In this document: one piece after another, positions 17,338-27,998 of the stretch
Layout of the letters: each line of letters opens with the position of its first letter
Numbering within the stretch: the stretch's first letter is position 1
Notes under the pieces: model-generated
What the model saw: the letters and a program-made list of their open reading frames with translations, nothing else
Database searches by the model: none
Told to the model about the DNA's origin: nothing
Assembly (NCBI GenBank): GCA_017882405.1
Contig: JADGPO010000151.1
Span: 1 to 39,197 of the forward strand
Direction: 5' to 3'
From: Solirubrobacteraceae bacterium
GTDB lineage: Bacteria > Actinomycetota > Thermoleophilia > Solirubrobacterales > Solirubrobacteraceae
Length of the DNA: 39,197 nt
Program-made: the position numbers and the translations under genes

Positions 17338-18142
17338 GCCTGCGCGCGCGCAGAGTCTCAGGCGGGCGCTGTTACTGGGGGCGCTGCACGGCCCGGCGGA
17401 GCTTCTGCCGATCTCCTCCTCGGGTCACATCGCGCTGATCCCGTGGCTGCTGGACTGGGACCGCGACGACGCCGACCCGGAGCTGCGCAAGGCATTCGAG
17501 GTGGCGCTGCACGCGGGCACGGCGGCCGCGCTGCTGATCACCTTGCGCGGTGAGGTGCAGGACGCGGTGTCGAGCATGCGCCCGAGGCTGGCGTTTCACA
17601 TCGCGCTCTCGTTCGCCCCGCCGGCGCTGGCCGGGTACACCTTGGAGCGCCCGATCGAGCGTCATCTGGGGACCCCGGCGACGGTCGCCGCCGGCCTGGT
17701 GTGCGGCTCGGTGGTGATGGCGTGGGCCGATCGCTCGCCCCAGGTGCGCAGCTCACAGGACGCCGGCTGGCAGGATGCGCTGTGGCTGGGCCTGGCCCAG
17801 GCGTGTGCGCTGGTCCCCGGCGTCTCGCGCAACGGCGCCACGCTGGCCGCGGCCCGGCGGCGCGGGTTCACGCGCGCGGACGCCAACCGCCTGTCCCGCC
17901 GCGTGGCGCTGCCGGTGATCGCCGGCGCGACGGTGCTCAAGGCAGTGCGGCTGGCCAAGCGCGGTCTGCCGCCGGACACGGCACGCCCGTTCGCGGCCGG
18001 CGCGGCCGCGTCGTTCGTCTCCACGCTGGGCTCCACGTGGCTGATCCGCCAGGTGGAGCGCGACCGCTCGCTACTGCCCTATGCGGCCTACCGGCTGGCG
18101 CTGGCGGGCGTGGTGGTGCGCCGTCTGCGCCGGGCACACTGA
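17321..18142 (+). CDS. uppP: Undecaprenyl-diphosphate phosphatase (BacA type)
   Basis: 273 residues, the usual length. Removes one phosphate from undecaprenyl diphosphate in the membrane so the carrier lipid can be reused for peptidoglycan and other glycans; also gives bacitracin tolerance. Signature one reads HGPAELLPISSSGHI (residues about 23-37): the second acidic residue of the E-x-x-x-E pair is kept but the first is His. Signature two reads PGVSRNGATL, with the essential Arg kept and Asn where Ser is usual. Helices fill the rest. The ATG lies inside the DedA reading frame, so translation is probably coupled. Confidence 0.92.
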   Translation: MPSVSEPARAQSLRRALLLGALHGPAELLPISSSGHIALIPWLLDWDRDDADPELRKAFEVALHAGTAAALLITLRGEVQDAVSSMRPRLAFHIALSFAPPALAGYTLERPIERHLGTPATVAAGLVCGSVVMAWADRSPQVRSSQDAGWQDALWLGLAQACALVPGVSRNGATLAAARRRGFTRADANRLSRRVALPVIAGATVLKAVRLAKRGLPPDTARPFAAGAAASFVSTLGSTWLIRQVERDRSLLPYAAYRLALAGVVVRRLRRAH

Positions 18143-18148
18143 CGGCCC

Positions 18149-18176
18149 TTGCACCCTCCGGCGCATGTACGACAAT
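18149..18176 (+). promoter_or_regulatory. Candidate purM promoter giving a leaderless mRNA
   Basis: TTGCAC (18149-18154) and GACAAT (18171-18176) are separated by 16 bases. A transcript starting about seven bases after the -10 would begin at the GTG 18183 and so lack a 5' leader. Both hexamers deviate from the sigma-70 consensus at one or two positions. Confidence 0.35.
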
Positions 18177-18182
18177 GAACCC

Positions 18183-19262
18183 GTGACCGACGCCTACGCC
18201 GCCGCCGGAGTCGACACCCACGAGGCCGACCGCGGGGTGCAGGCCCTGGTCGACGTGCTGCGCACGATCGACCCCGGGCGGCCCTCGCTGGCCGTGCCGC
18301 TGCCCGGCCACTACGCCAGCGTGATGCGGATCGCGCCGAATCTCGGGATCGCCCTGGCCACCGACAGCGTCGGCTCCAAGGTGATCGTCGCCGAGCAGAC
18401 CAGGCGCTTTGAGACGATCGGGATCGATTGCGTGGCGATGAACGTCAACGACCTGGTGTGCGTGGGCGCCGAGCCGCTGGCGCTGCTGGACTACATCGCC
18501 GTCGAACACGCCGAGACCGAGCAGCTGACCGAGCTGGCCATCGGTCTGCGCGCCGGGGCGGAGCTGGCCGGCGTCGAGATCCCGGGGGGCGAGGTGTGCC
18601 AGATCCCCGAGGTGCTGCGGGGTCATCCCAGCCCGCACGGCTTCGACCTCGTGGGCTCGGCCTTCGGCACGGTCGCGCTGGACGCGATCGTCGACGGCAG
18701 CGCCTGCAAGCCGGGCGACGCCGTGATCGGCCTGCCGGCCTCGGGCGTTCACTCCAACGGCCTGAGCCTCGCCCGCCGCGCGCTGCTGAAGACCGGCGGC
18801 CTGCACCTCGAGGACCAGCCGGCGCAACTCGGCGGCCAGACGGTCGCCGACGTCCTGCTGGAGCCCACCGTCATCTACGTGCGGGCGATCCTGGAGCTGC
18901 TGCGGACCGACCACATCCCGGTGCACGGCCTGGCCCACATCACGGGCGGGGGCCTCACCAACCTCCTCAGGCTCGGCGACCACATCGGCTTCGAGATCTC
19001 TGAGCCGCTGCCCGTGCCGCCGGTGTTCGAGCTGATCGCCAAGCTGGGCCGGGTGTCGGTGATCGAGATGTGGGAGGTCTTCAACATGGGGTGCGGCTTC
19101 TGCGCCGTCGTCCCCGCTGAGCACGCGCTCCAAGCCGCCCAGCTGCTCCAGACCCGGCATCCCGGGACCTCGGTCATCGGTCACGTCACCGACCGCGCAC
19201 GGCACGTATCGGTCCCGCAGCTGTCGATTCTGGGAGATCCCAGCGGCCTGCGGGGCGCATAG
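18183..19262 (+). CDS. purM: Phosphoribosylformylglycinamidine cyclo-ligase (AIR synthase)
   Basis: 359 residues. Closes the imidazole ring in purine synthesis: FGAM plus ATP gives aminoimidazole ribonucleotide. Features of the PurM/SelD/ThiL ATP-binding fold are the YAAAGVD opening, ATDSVGSKVIVAEQT, the metal/ATP-binding VAMNVNDLVCVGAEPLALLDY, GLPASGVHSNGLSLAR, HITGGGLTNLLRL and EMWEVFNMGCGF, all in family order. GTG 18183 places YAAAGVD at residue 5 as in other PurM proteins; ATG 18165 adds six residues and is the alternative. No other purine gene is in the window. It lies 40 bases after uppP. Confidence 0.95.
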   Translation: MTDAYAAAGVDTHEADRGVQALVDVLRTIDPGRPSLAVPLPGHYASVMRIAPNLGIALATDSVGSKVIVAEQTRRFETIGIDCVAMNVNDLVCVGAEPLALLDYIAVEHAETEQLTELAIGLRAGAELAGVEIPGGEVCQIPEVLRGHPSPHGFDLVGSAFGTVALDAIVDGSACKPGDAVIGLPASGVHSNGLSLARRALLKTGGLHLEDQPAQLGGQTVADVLLEPTVIYVRAILELLRTDHIPVHGLAHITGGGLTNLLRLGDHIGFEISEPLPVPPVFELIAKLGRVSVIEMWEVFNMGCGFCAVVPAEHALQAAQLLQTRHPGTSVIGHVTDRARHVSVPQLSILGDPSGLRGA

Positions 19263-19291
19263 GACCATCCACCATCGCGCCGGCCCCGCCA

Positions 19292-20818
19292 GTGACGCAA
19301 AATACCTCCACAGTGAGCACTCTGCTCGGCACCAGTCTCAACGGCCGTTACCGATTGGAGGCGCGGATCGGAGCCGGCGGCATGTCGACCGTGTACCGCG
19401 CGACTGACGTGACGCTGGAGCGCCAGGTGGCGATCAAGCTGATGAATCGCGAGGTCGCCACCGACTCCGACCAGCTGGAGCGCTTCCGGCGCGAGGCGCG
19501 GGCCGTCGCCCAGCTGTCGCACCCGCACATCGTCGGGGTGATCGACGCCGGCGAGGACGACGGACGGCCGTACATCGTGCTCGAGTACGTCGAGGGCGAG
19601 ACGCTCAAGGAGCGCATCCGCCGCCACGGCCGCCTGCCGATCCCCGAGGCGGTCGCCTACGCGATCGAGATCGCCCGCGCCCTGGGGGCCGCCCACGCCC
19701 GCCACATCGTCCACCGCGACGTCAAGCCCCAGAACGTGCTGATCGACCAGGAGGGCTCGGCCAAGGTCACCGACTTCGGGATCGCGCGCACGCTGGAGGA
19801 GGACGGCCTGACGGCCGACGGCCGCGTGCTCGGCACCACCGACTACGTCTCGCCCGAGCAGGCGCTGGGCCGCCCCGTGACCGGCCAGTCGGACCTGTAC
19901 GCGGTGGGGATCGTGCTTTACGAGATGCTCACCGGCGAGGTCCCGTTCCGCGGCGAGAACCAGGTGGCGGTGGCGATGAAGCACGTCCGGGAGGAGATCC
20001 CCGACGTTCAGGTCAAGCGCCCGGAGGTCTCGGCGGCCCTGGCCGCCGTGCTGGAGACGGCCACCGCCAAGCGCGAGACCGACCGCTACGCCGACGACAC
20101 CGAGCTGATCGCCGACCTGGAGGACGTGCTGGGGCTGGAGACCGCCCGTGCCGGCAGCGCCACCGGCGAGGTCACGAGCGTCCTGCGCACGCTGCCCTCC
20201 GAGGCTCAGCAACGCGTGCCGCTGGGGGTCCGCCACCGGCTGCTGGTGGCGATCGGATTGCTCCTGGTGGTGGCCGCGGTCGCCGCCGCGGTGGTCGCGT
20301 TCCTCGTGCCGCGCACCCATCACGGGTCCAGTCCTCTGCCCCAACCGGCGCCCAAGCAGACCCCGCACCAGGTGACGCTCTGCAACTCGTGCGCGCACGA
20401 CTACAACCCGGACGCCCTGTCGGGCTCCAAGGACCAGCATCCCAACACCGTGGGGCTGGCGATTGACGGCGACCGCAACAGCTCCTGGACAACCGAGACG
20501 TACTACAACAACAACCTCGGCAAGCCCGGCGTGGGGCTCTACGTGGACGCCAAGCCGGGCGTGGCCGCCGGCTCGCTGGTCCTCGACACCGAGACCCCCG
20601 GCTACACCGTCTCGATCTACGCCCGCCGCACCACGCCGGATCCCAACACCTTCGACAGCTCCTGGGTCAAGGTCGGCTCGGCCGCCAGCGTTCGCAGGAC
20701 CCAGACGATCCAGCTGCACACAGCCGGTACGCGCTATCGCTATTACCTGGTGTGGATCACCAGCCTGGGCAACCACGACCAGGTCGCGATCAACGAGATC
20801 GCGCTCTACCGCCGCTAG
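19292..20818 (+). CDS. Transmembrane Ser/Thr kinase with discoidin-like sensor domain
   Basis: 508 residues from GTG 19292. Kinase domain about 20-280: Gly loop IGAGGMSTVY, catalytic K49 (VAIKL), HRDVKPQN with D143, DFG 161-163, VSPEQ. One membrane helix spans about residues 317-339. The external part has a CNSC pair and a beta-rich region, DGDRNSSWTTETYYN through QVAINEIALYRR, resembling discoidin/F5-8 type C carbohydrate-binding folds: an acidic-residue loop followed by Trp-Thr and a final strand typical of that family. PASTA repeats are absent. It is convergent with the NUDIX gene that ends the wall-growth operon, so a sugar- or wall-fragment-sensing kinase acting beside PknB is plausible. 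Confidence 0.9.
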   Translation: MTQNTSTVSTLLGTSLNGRYRLEARIGAGGMSTVYRATDVTLERQVAIKLMNREVATDSDQLERFRREARAVAQLSHPHIVGVIDAGEDDGRPYIVLEYVEGETLKERIRRHGRLPIPEAVAYAIEIARALGAAHARHIVHRDVKPQNVLIDQEGSAKVTDFGIARTLEEDGLTADGRVLGTTDYVSPEQALGRPVTGQSDLYAVGIVLYEMLTGEVPFRGENQVAVAMKHVREEIPDVQVKRPEVSAALAAVLETATAKRETDRYADDTELIADLEDVLGLETARAGSATGEVTSVLRTLPSEAQQRVPLGVRHRLLVAIGLLLVVAAVAAAVVAFLVPRTHHGSSPLPQPAPKQTPHQVTLCNSCAHDYNPDALSGSKDQHPNTVGLAIDGDRNSSWTTETYYNNNLGKPGVGLYVDAKPGVAAGSLVLDTETPGYTVSIYARRTTPDPNTFDSSWVKVGSAASVRRTQTIQLHTAGTRYRYYLVWITSLGNHDQVAINEIALYRR

Positions 20819-20825
20819 CCGCCGG

Positions 20826-21364
20826 CTACCAGGTACGGTCGGGCAGAGGCGTGGTCGTGCCGGCGATGATGGCCGCGGCGGCGTTCAGCATCGGGCGCGC
20901 GTGGTCGGCGAAGGCGAGCTGCTCCGGGAGCTGATCGAGGGGGAACCAGCGGGCCTCCAGCGCCTCCTCGGGCTGCAGCGTGGGCTCCTGGCGGGGGTCC
21001 TCGAGCTCGATCAGGTAGGCGCCGACGCACGTGTGGACGACGTCGCCGCCGGAGTCGGGCGGCCCGTAGGCGTCGATCCAGGTCCCTATGTAGGCGGTGG
21101 CCCGGCCGCGCAGCCCCAGCTCCTCGGACAGCTCGCGCTCGGCGGCGTGCATGGGGTGCTCGTCGGCCTCGCAGAACCCGCCCGGCACGTCCCACGCGCC
21201 GGCCTCGGGCTCGCGCGCGCGGCACAGCAGCAGCACCTGGCCGTCGAGCACCACCACCGCGTCGCCGCAGGGCTTGGGGTTGGCGTAGTGCGCCTGCCCG
21301 CAACCGGCGCAGATGACCGGCGGCGGACCGGGCAGGGCCGCCGCGCACCGCCAGCAGTAACGCG

Positions 21365-21368
<4 letters not shown>
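20826..21368 (-). CDS. NUDIX hydrolase with N-terminal zinc ribbon
   Basis: 180 residues from TTG 21368, which overlaps the pknB stop by two bases. N-terminal CWRC and CAGC pairs (residues about 5-25) form a zinc ribbon, followed by HYANPKP as in NADH-pyrophosphatase-like proteins. The Nudix box is GGFCEADEHPMHAAERELSEE-type with the R-E-x-x-E-E core, flanked by DVPGGF. The enzyme hydrolyses a nucleoside diphosphate linked to another group; the substrate cannot be read. Because it is translationally linked to the PASTA kinase it is probably transcribed with the wall-growth operon, an unusual partner. Confidence 0.88.
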
Positions 21369-23404
<2,036 letters not shown>

Positions 23405-23417
23405 CAGCGGCGCGTCC

Positions 23418-24842
23418 TCACTTGCCCTCGGCCAACAGCGTCTGCACGACCGTTTTGGCGATCGGCGCGGCGACCGTTCCGCCGAAGCCACCGTCTGAGC
23501 GCTCCACCGTCACCGCGATCGCCACCTTGGGATTCTGGATCGGGGCAAAGCCGATGAACCACGGCTGCGTCTGGTTGGCGCCGGCCACCCCGACCGAGGC
23601 GGTGCCGGTCTTGCCCGCGAACGTAATGCCCGCGCCCAGCTGGGCGGGGGTGCCCGTGCCCTCGTCGACCACCTTCTTCATCATCTGGGCGACGGCGTCG
23701 GCGGTCGAGCGCTTCATCACCTGGTGATACAGCGTCGGCGTGATCGTCTTCACCGTGCGACCATCCTGGTCGACCGCCTTGGTGGTCAGGTGCGGCGCCA
23801 TCAGCCGTCCGCCGTTGGCCACCGCCGAGGCGACCATCGCCATCTGCAGCGGCGTGACCTCCAGACCGCCCTGCCCGATCGCGATCCGGCCGATGTCCTC
23901 GTTCGGGCTGCCCGGCCTGTAGGCCTTGCCAGTGGGCGAGACGGGGTAGCTGGAGTGAAGCTCGTCGCGCGGCAGGTCGATCGGCGGCTTGGAGTAGAAG
24001 CCGAAGCGCTTCATGTAGTCGGTCATCGTCCCGGTGCCCAGGGCGACCGCCACCTGCGCCCACACGGTGTTCACCGAGTAGGTCAGCGCCGTCGTCAGGT
24101 CGATCGGGCCGAACGCCTGGTTGTTGTCGTTAGACAGCGGGACGCCGGAGATCGTCACCGGGGACTTGCCGTTGACGACCGAGTTGGGCGTGTACTTGCC
24201 GGAGTCGATCGCCGCTGCCGCCGTGACCACCTTGAACGTCGATCCCGGGGGGTAGGCACCCTGGGTGGCCCGATTGACCTGGCAGGAATCCGCGCACGGC
24301 GCCTGTGGGTGGTTGTCGTCATAGGAGGGGTCGGAGTACATCACCAGCACGGCGCCGTTCTGCGGGTTGAGCGCCACCACCGAGCCCGGCCGCCCGGCCA
24401 GCTGCTGCTTGGCCACCGCCTGGGCCGTGGGATCGAGCGCGGTGTACACGTCGTCGCCGACCTGATGGCCGCCAAGCGGGCCGAAGATCGAGCTCAGGCC
24501 CGTCTGGATGCCGCGCAGCTCCGAGCTGCGCGAGCGCTCCAGCCCGGCCGCCTGACCCTGGGCGACGTTGGCGTAGCCGACCGGCTGGGCGAACAGCGCG
24601 CCGTCGGGGTAGGTGCGGCCCCAGGTGCCGCCGCCACGCGGCACCGAGCGCGCCAGCGCCGCGCCGTTGGACGCCAGGATCCTCCCTCGCTTGATCCGCA
24701 GCTGGGCGATCAGCGCCCGACTGTTGAGGGGGTTGTTGTTCAGGGCCGAGGCGTCGATCACCGTCCAGCGCGTGGTCCAGATGATCAGCAGGGCGAACAG
24801 GACGATGATCAGCCCGAACAGGCGGACGATCTGGGCGTTCAT
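23418..24842 (-). CDS. pbpA: Class B penicillin-binding protein (PbpA), transpeptidase
   Basis: 474 residues. Cross-links peptidoglycan outside the membrane. N-terminal anchor helix (RLFGLIIVLFALLIIW); short dimerisation region; transpeptidase domain with SxxK at S201-K204 (PPGSTFK), SxN at S256-N258 (TYSVNT) and KTG at K411 (AGKTGTA). Size and motifs match mycobacterial PbpA. Two Cys (CADSC) lie just before the active serine. ATG 24842 overlaps the ftsW/rodA stop by four bases (ATGA), typical of the flippase-like SEDS protein and its partner transpeptidase being made together. The open frame continues to 26426 but that part is the complement-frame shadow of ftsW. Confidence 0.95.
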   Translation of the reverse strand: MNAQIVRLFGLIIVLFALLIIWTTRWTVIDASALNNNPLNSRALIAQLRIKRGRILASNGAALARSVPRGGGTWGRTYPDGALFAQPVGYANVAQGQAAGLERSRSSELRGIQTGLSSIFGPLGGHQVGDDVYTALDPTAQAVAKQQLAGRPGSVVALNPQNGAVLVMYSDPSYDDNHPQAPCADSCQVNRATQGAYPPGSTFKVVTAAAAIDSGKYTPNSVVNGKSPVTISGVPLSNDNNQAFGPIDLTTALTYSVNTVWAQVAVALGTGTMTDYMKRFGFYSKPPIDLPRDELHSSYPVSPTGKAYRPGSPNEDIGRIAIGQGGLEVTPLQMAMVASAVANGGRLMAPHLTTKAVDQDGRTVKTITPTLYHQVMKRSTADAVAQMMKKVVDEGTGTPAQLGAGITFAGKTGTASVGVAGANQTQPWFIGFAPIQNPKVAIAVTVERSDGGFGGTVAAPIAKTVVQTLLAEGK

Positions 24843-26155
24843 GGCGCGACCGGCCGGCGCGAGCGGTCCGAGACGAGCAGCAGCAGCGCCAGGAGCACGC
24901 AGTTGGCCACGATCGACGCGCCGCCGTAGGAGATGAACGGCAGCGTCACCCCGGTGAGCGGGATCACGCGCGTCACCCCGCCGACGATCACGAACACCTG
25001 CAGCGCGAACACCGCCGACAGGCCGGTGGCCAGCAGCTTGGAGAACGAGTCGCGCGCCAGCGTCGCCGCCTTGAAGCCTCGGAACACGAACAGCAGATAG
25101 GCGAGCAGCACCGCGCAGGCCCCGAACAAGCCGACCTCGTTGGTGATGACCGCATAGATCATGTCGGTCTGGGGCGCCGGCAGCAGATAGGCGAGCGGAT
25201 GGGTGCCGGGGATCGTGAGCACCGACTGGCCGAAGCCCTGGCCGAACAGCCCGCCGGCCGCCTGGGCGAAGATCCCGTTGGCCAGCTGGTAGCTGCCCAA
25301 CGGCTGGTGATACAGGTGCGAGTTGAACGGGTGAAGCCAGGACTCGAAGCGGCCCGTGATGTGGGCGACGTGGGTGCCGAGGAACCACGCTCCGAGGGCG
25401 AACGCCGCCATTCCCACGACCACGAACGACAGGCGCGCCGTGGCGACGTACAGGATCGCCACCAGCGCGCCGTAGAACATCAGCGACGAGCCGACGTCGT
25501 GCAGCGCCACCAGGATCACCATCGCCACGCCCCAGATCATCAGCACCGGGCCGAAGTACTTCAGCGGCGGCAGCGTGATCCCGAGGATCCGCCGCGCGCC
25601 CATCACCATCACCTGGCGCGTGTCGCGCAGGTAGCTGGCCAGGAACACGACCAGGCCGATCTTGGCGAACTCGGTCGGCTGGAACACGATCGAGCCCGGC
25701 AGCCGGACGCCCAGGTAGGCCCCGTTGGCCTGGTAGCCGATGCCGGGGAACCGCGGCAGCACCAGCAGCGCCAGCGACACGGCGACGATCGTGTACCGAT
25801 AGCGCTCGAGCTTGCGGTAGTCGCGGAAGAAGACGATCGTGGCCGCGAACAGGATCAGCCCCAGCACGAACCACTGCGCCTGCTGACGCGCCTGGGTGGC
25901 GTCGATCCGATAGACCATGACCACGCCGAAGCTGGCCAGCAGGGCCACCAGCGGGAACATGTACGGGTCGGCGTGCGGCAGCGTGAAGCGGATGAAGATG
26001 TGAGCCGCCAGGCACAGCGCGAGGAAGATCGCGCCGTAGGTCAGCGACACGTTGGACAGCACGTTCTCGCGCTGGATGAACACCCCGGTGAAGCCGGCGG
26101 TCACCAGCAACGCGGCCGGAATCAGGCCGAACAGCTCTCGGTTGCGGGCGCTCAT
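24839..26155 (-). CDS. SEDS peptidoglycan polymerase (FtsW/RodA)
   Basis: 438 residues from ATG 26155, which overlaps the PP2C stop (ATGA). About ten membrane helices. SEDS signatures: FQPTEFAKIGLVVFLASYL, DVGSSLMFYGALVAILYVA, GQGFGQSVLTIPGTHPLAY, APQTDMIYAVITNEVGLFGA (the catalytic-region Asp of TDxxxA is kept, with Gln where His is common) and LTGVTLPFISYGGASIVAN. SEDS proteins polymerise lipid II into glycan strands with a class B PBP. In this cluster the gene is called rodA in mycobacteria; I leave FtsW versus RodA open since the two cannot be separated by eye. Confidence 0.95.
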   Translation of the reverse strand: MSARNRELFGLIPAALLVTAGFTGVFIQRENVLSNVSLTYGAIFLALCLAAHIFIRFTLPHADPYMFPLVALLASFGVVMVYRIDATQARQQAQWFVLGLILFAATIVFFRDYRKLERYRYTIVAVSLALLVLPRFPGIGYQANGAYLGVRLPGSIVFQPTEFAKIGLVVFLASYLRDTRQVMVMGARRILGITLPPLKYFGPVLMIWGVAMVILVALHDVGSSLMFYGALVAILYVATARLSFVVVGMAAFALGAWFLGTHVAHITGRFESWLHPFNSHLYHQPLGSYQLANGIFAQAAGGLFGQGFGQSVLTIPGTHPLAYLLPAPQTDMIYAVITNEVGLFGACAVLLAYLLFVFRGFKAATLARDSFSKLLATGLSAVFALQVFVIVGGVTRVIPLTGVTLPFISYGGASIVANCVLLALLLLVSDRSRRPVAP

Positions 26156-27474
26156 CGACTGAGCTGGCCACGTTCGGCGGCGCGCACCAGGCCGATCGCG
26201 TCTGCCTGCGAGCGCAGATTGTGGTTGAGCAGCGTCTTGCGGCGATCGACCGGCACGATGCTGGCCGGCACGCCGGACACGTAGACCTGCTCGTAGAGGC
26301 GTAGACCGAACGGCCCGTCGTAGGGCAGGCCGCGGTAGACGGTGACGATCCCGTTGCTGTTGGTGCCAATGAAGAACAACTCGCGGCTTGCCAGATAACC
26401 CGCGCCGCCGAAGAGGAACAGAACAATGCAGATCGAGATCAGGGCCACGATCGGCTTGAAGAACCGGCTCTCGCCCCGGCGGGACCGCTTCCCCCCGCTC
26501 GGCTCGTGCGAACGTCCGTGCTTGCGGGCCAGCGGCGGGTTGGGCTTCGTTCCCACCTGGCCGCCATCGGCGCGCGGCGTCACGGCCGGCGCCGACACGG
26601 TCATGGTGGCGCTGGGGGACACGGATCCCGCCCACCCCGGGGACGAGCGGGCAGCCGGCTCGCCGCTGCGGTCCGCGGGATCCGATTCCAGCCCGCGCGC
26701 CTGGACCGCCATGCCGACCTCGGTGGGCTGCTCGTCGACCACGTCGGGGTGGGCGGGGTCCGTGTCCTCCAGCCGGAACAGAACGACCGTGATGTTGTCG
26801 CGCCCGCCGGCGGCGTTGGCCTCGGCGATCAGCCGCTCGCCGGCCCGATCGAGGTCGGACTCGGCGCTCAGCACGGCGGCGACCAGGTCCTCGCCGATCA
26901 TCGAGGTCAGCCCGTCCGAGCACATCAGCACGACGTCGCCGGCACGCACCGGGTAGGTCCGCGTGTCGACCTCGACGGCGCCCTCGATCCCCAGCGCGCG
27001 CGTGATGATCGAGCGCTGCGGGTGCTCGGCGGCCTGCTCCTCGGTCAGCTTGCCACGCCGCACCAGCTCCTCCACCAGCGAGTGATCCTGGGTGATGCGG
27101 GTGAGTTTGCCGTCGCGGAAGACGTAGGCGCGGCTGTCGCCGACGTGGGCGACCGCCAGGCCGGCGTCATCGAGATAGGCCGCGGTCAGGGTCGTGCCCA
27201 TGCCGGCGCGCTCCTGCGTGGTCTGGGCGGTCTCGTAGATGCGGCGGTTGGCCGACCGCACCCGGTCGGCGAGGCGCTGCTCGGGAGTGCCCTCATCGGC
27301 CAGCGGGCGCCGGAACTCCTCCACCGCCAGCGCGGAGGCGACCTCGCCGGCCTGCGCGCCGCCCATCCCATCGGCGACCACGAACAGGGGCGCGCGCACG
27401 TAGGCGTTGTCCTCGTTGTCGCGGCGTTGGCGACCGGTATCGGTCTTGCAGATCGTGTCGGCGGCGCGGAGCAT
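26152..27474 (-). CDS. pstP: PP2C-type Ser/Thr protein phosphatase
   Basis: 440 residues from ATG 27474 (the frame is open to 27543, inside fhaB). Cytosolic PP2C domain 1-240: RDNEDNAYV (metal-binding D), VVADGMGGAQAGE (D35), MGTTLTAAYL, AHVGDSRAYVF, CSDGLTSMIGE and GGRDNITVVLF. A disordered Pro/Ser-rich linker and Arg/Lys-rich stretch lead to one membrane helix (PIVALISICIVLFLFGGAGYL) and an external C-terminal domain of about 90 residues. This is the architecture of PstP, which dephosphorylates the kinases and FHA targets of the operon. It starts 16 bases after fhaB. Confidence 0.95.
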   Translation of the reverse strand: MLRAADTICKTDTGRQRRDNEDNAYVRAPLFVVADGMGGAQAGEVASALAVEEFRRPLADEGTPEQRLADRVRSANRRIYETAQTTQERAGMGTTLTAAYLDDAGLAVAHVGDSRAYVFRDGKLTRITQDHSLVEELVRRGKLTEEQAAEHPQRSIITRALGIEGAVEVDTRTYPVRAGDVVLMCSDGLTSMIGEDLVAAVLSAESDLDRAGERLIAEANAAGGRDNITVVLFRLEDTDPAHPDVVDEQPTEVGMAVQARGLESDPADRSGEPAARSSPGWAGSVSPSATMTVSAPAVTPRADGGQVGTKPNPPLARKHGRSHEPSGGKRSRRGESRFFKPIVALISICIVLFLFGGAGYLASRELFFIGTNSNGIVTVYRGLPYDGPFGLRLYEQVYVSGVPASIVPVDRRKTLLNHNLRSQADAIGLVRAAERGQLSR

Positions 27475-27490
27475 CAGAGGGTGGCGGACC

Positions 27491-27985
27491 TCATTGCAGG
27501 TAGGAGAACTCGCTGTCGCCGATGCGGATGCGGTCGCCGTCATGCAACGGCTGCGGGCCGGACAGCGGCTGCTCGTTGAGATATGTCCCGTTGGTCGAGC
27601 CCAGGTCCTCGATCACCACCACGGGTCCTTCCCGGGAAATCCGCGCGTGACGCGAGGATGCGAAGGGATCCTCCAGACGGATCTCCACGTCGCCTCGTCC
27701 GAGCGTCGCTCCCTCCGCGAGATCGTAGGCGATCCCGGACTCGTGGCCGAGCGCGTTCTCCACCAGCAGCCGCGGCTCGAAGCCGTCTATCTCGCCCAAC
27801 CCGCTGGCCGCCTGGTACATCCCGGTGGCATCCGAGTCGGTCGCCGCTCGCCCGCGGTTGGCTGGTGCGGCGTCGCCGCGCCCGCGGCGCAGGTCGCGCA
27901 GTGCGCTGAACGCCACCCACATGAGGAACAGGTACAGGACGGCGAGAAAGCCGAACTTCAGGCCTACCGAGACGGGCTGGAGCAT
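27491..27985 (-). CDS. fhaB: FHA domain protein FhaB (FipA-like)
   Basis: 164 residues. One N-terminal membrane helix (FGFLAVLYLFLMWVAFSAL) with a basic flank, a flexible linker, and a C-terminal FHA domain: LGRGDVEIRLEDPFASSRHARI, then DLGSTNGTYLN. The S-x-R-H and S-T-N-G residues that bind phosphothreonine are present. Size and order match mycobacterial FhaB/FipA, which links PknA/PknB signalling to division. Its start lies 13 bases after fhaA. Confidence 0.93.
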   Translation of the reverse strand: MLQPVSVGLKFGFLAVLYLFLMWVAFSALRDLRRGRGDAAPANRGRAATDSDATGMYQAASGLGEIDGFEPRLLVENALGHESGIAYDLAEGATLGRGDVEIRLEDPFASSRHARISREGPVVVIEDLGSTNGTYLNEQPLSGPQPLHDGDRIRIGDSEFSYLQ

Positions 27986-27998
27986 GGGTCGGGTCTCT

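Noticed and set aside
24843..26426. Apparent 528-residue N-terminal extension of pbpA
   Set aside because: This part of the open frame is a same-strand, different-frame shadow of ftsW/rodA; the anchor helix and ATG at 24842 define the real start.
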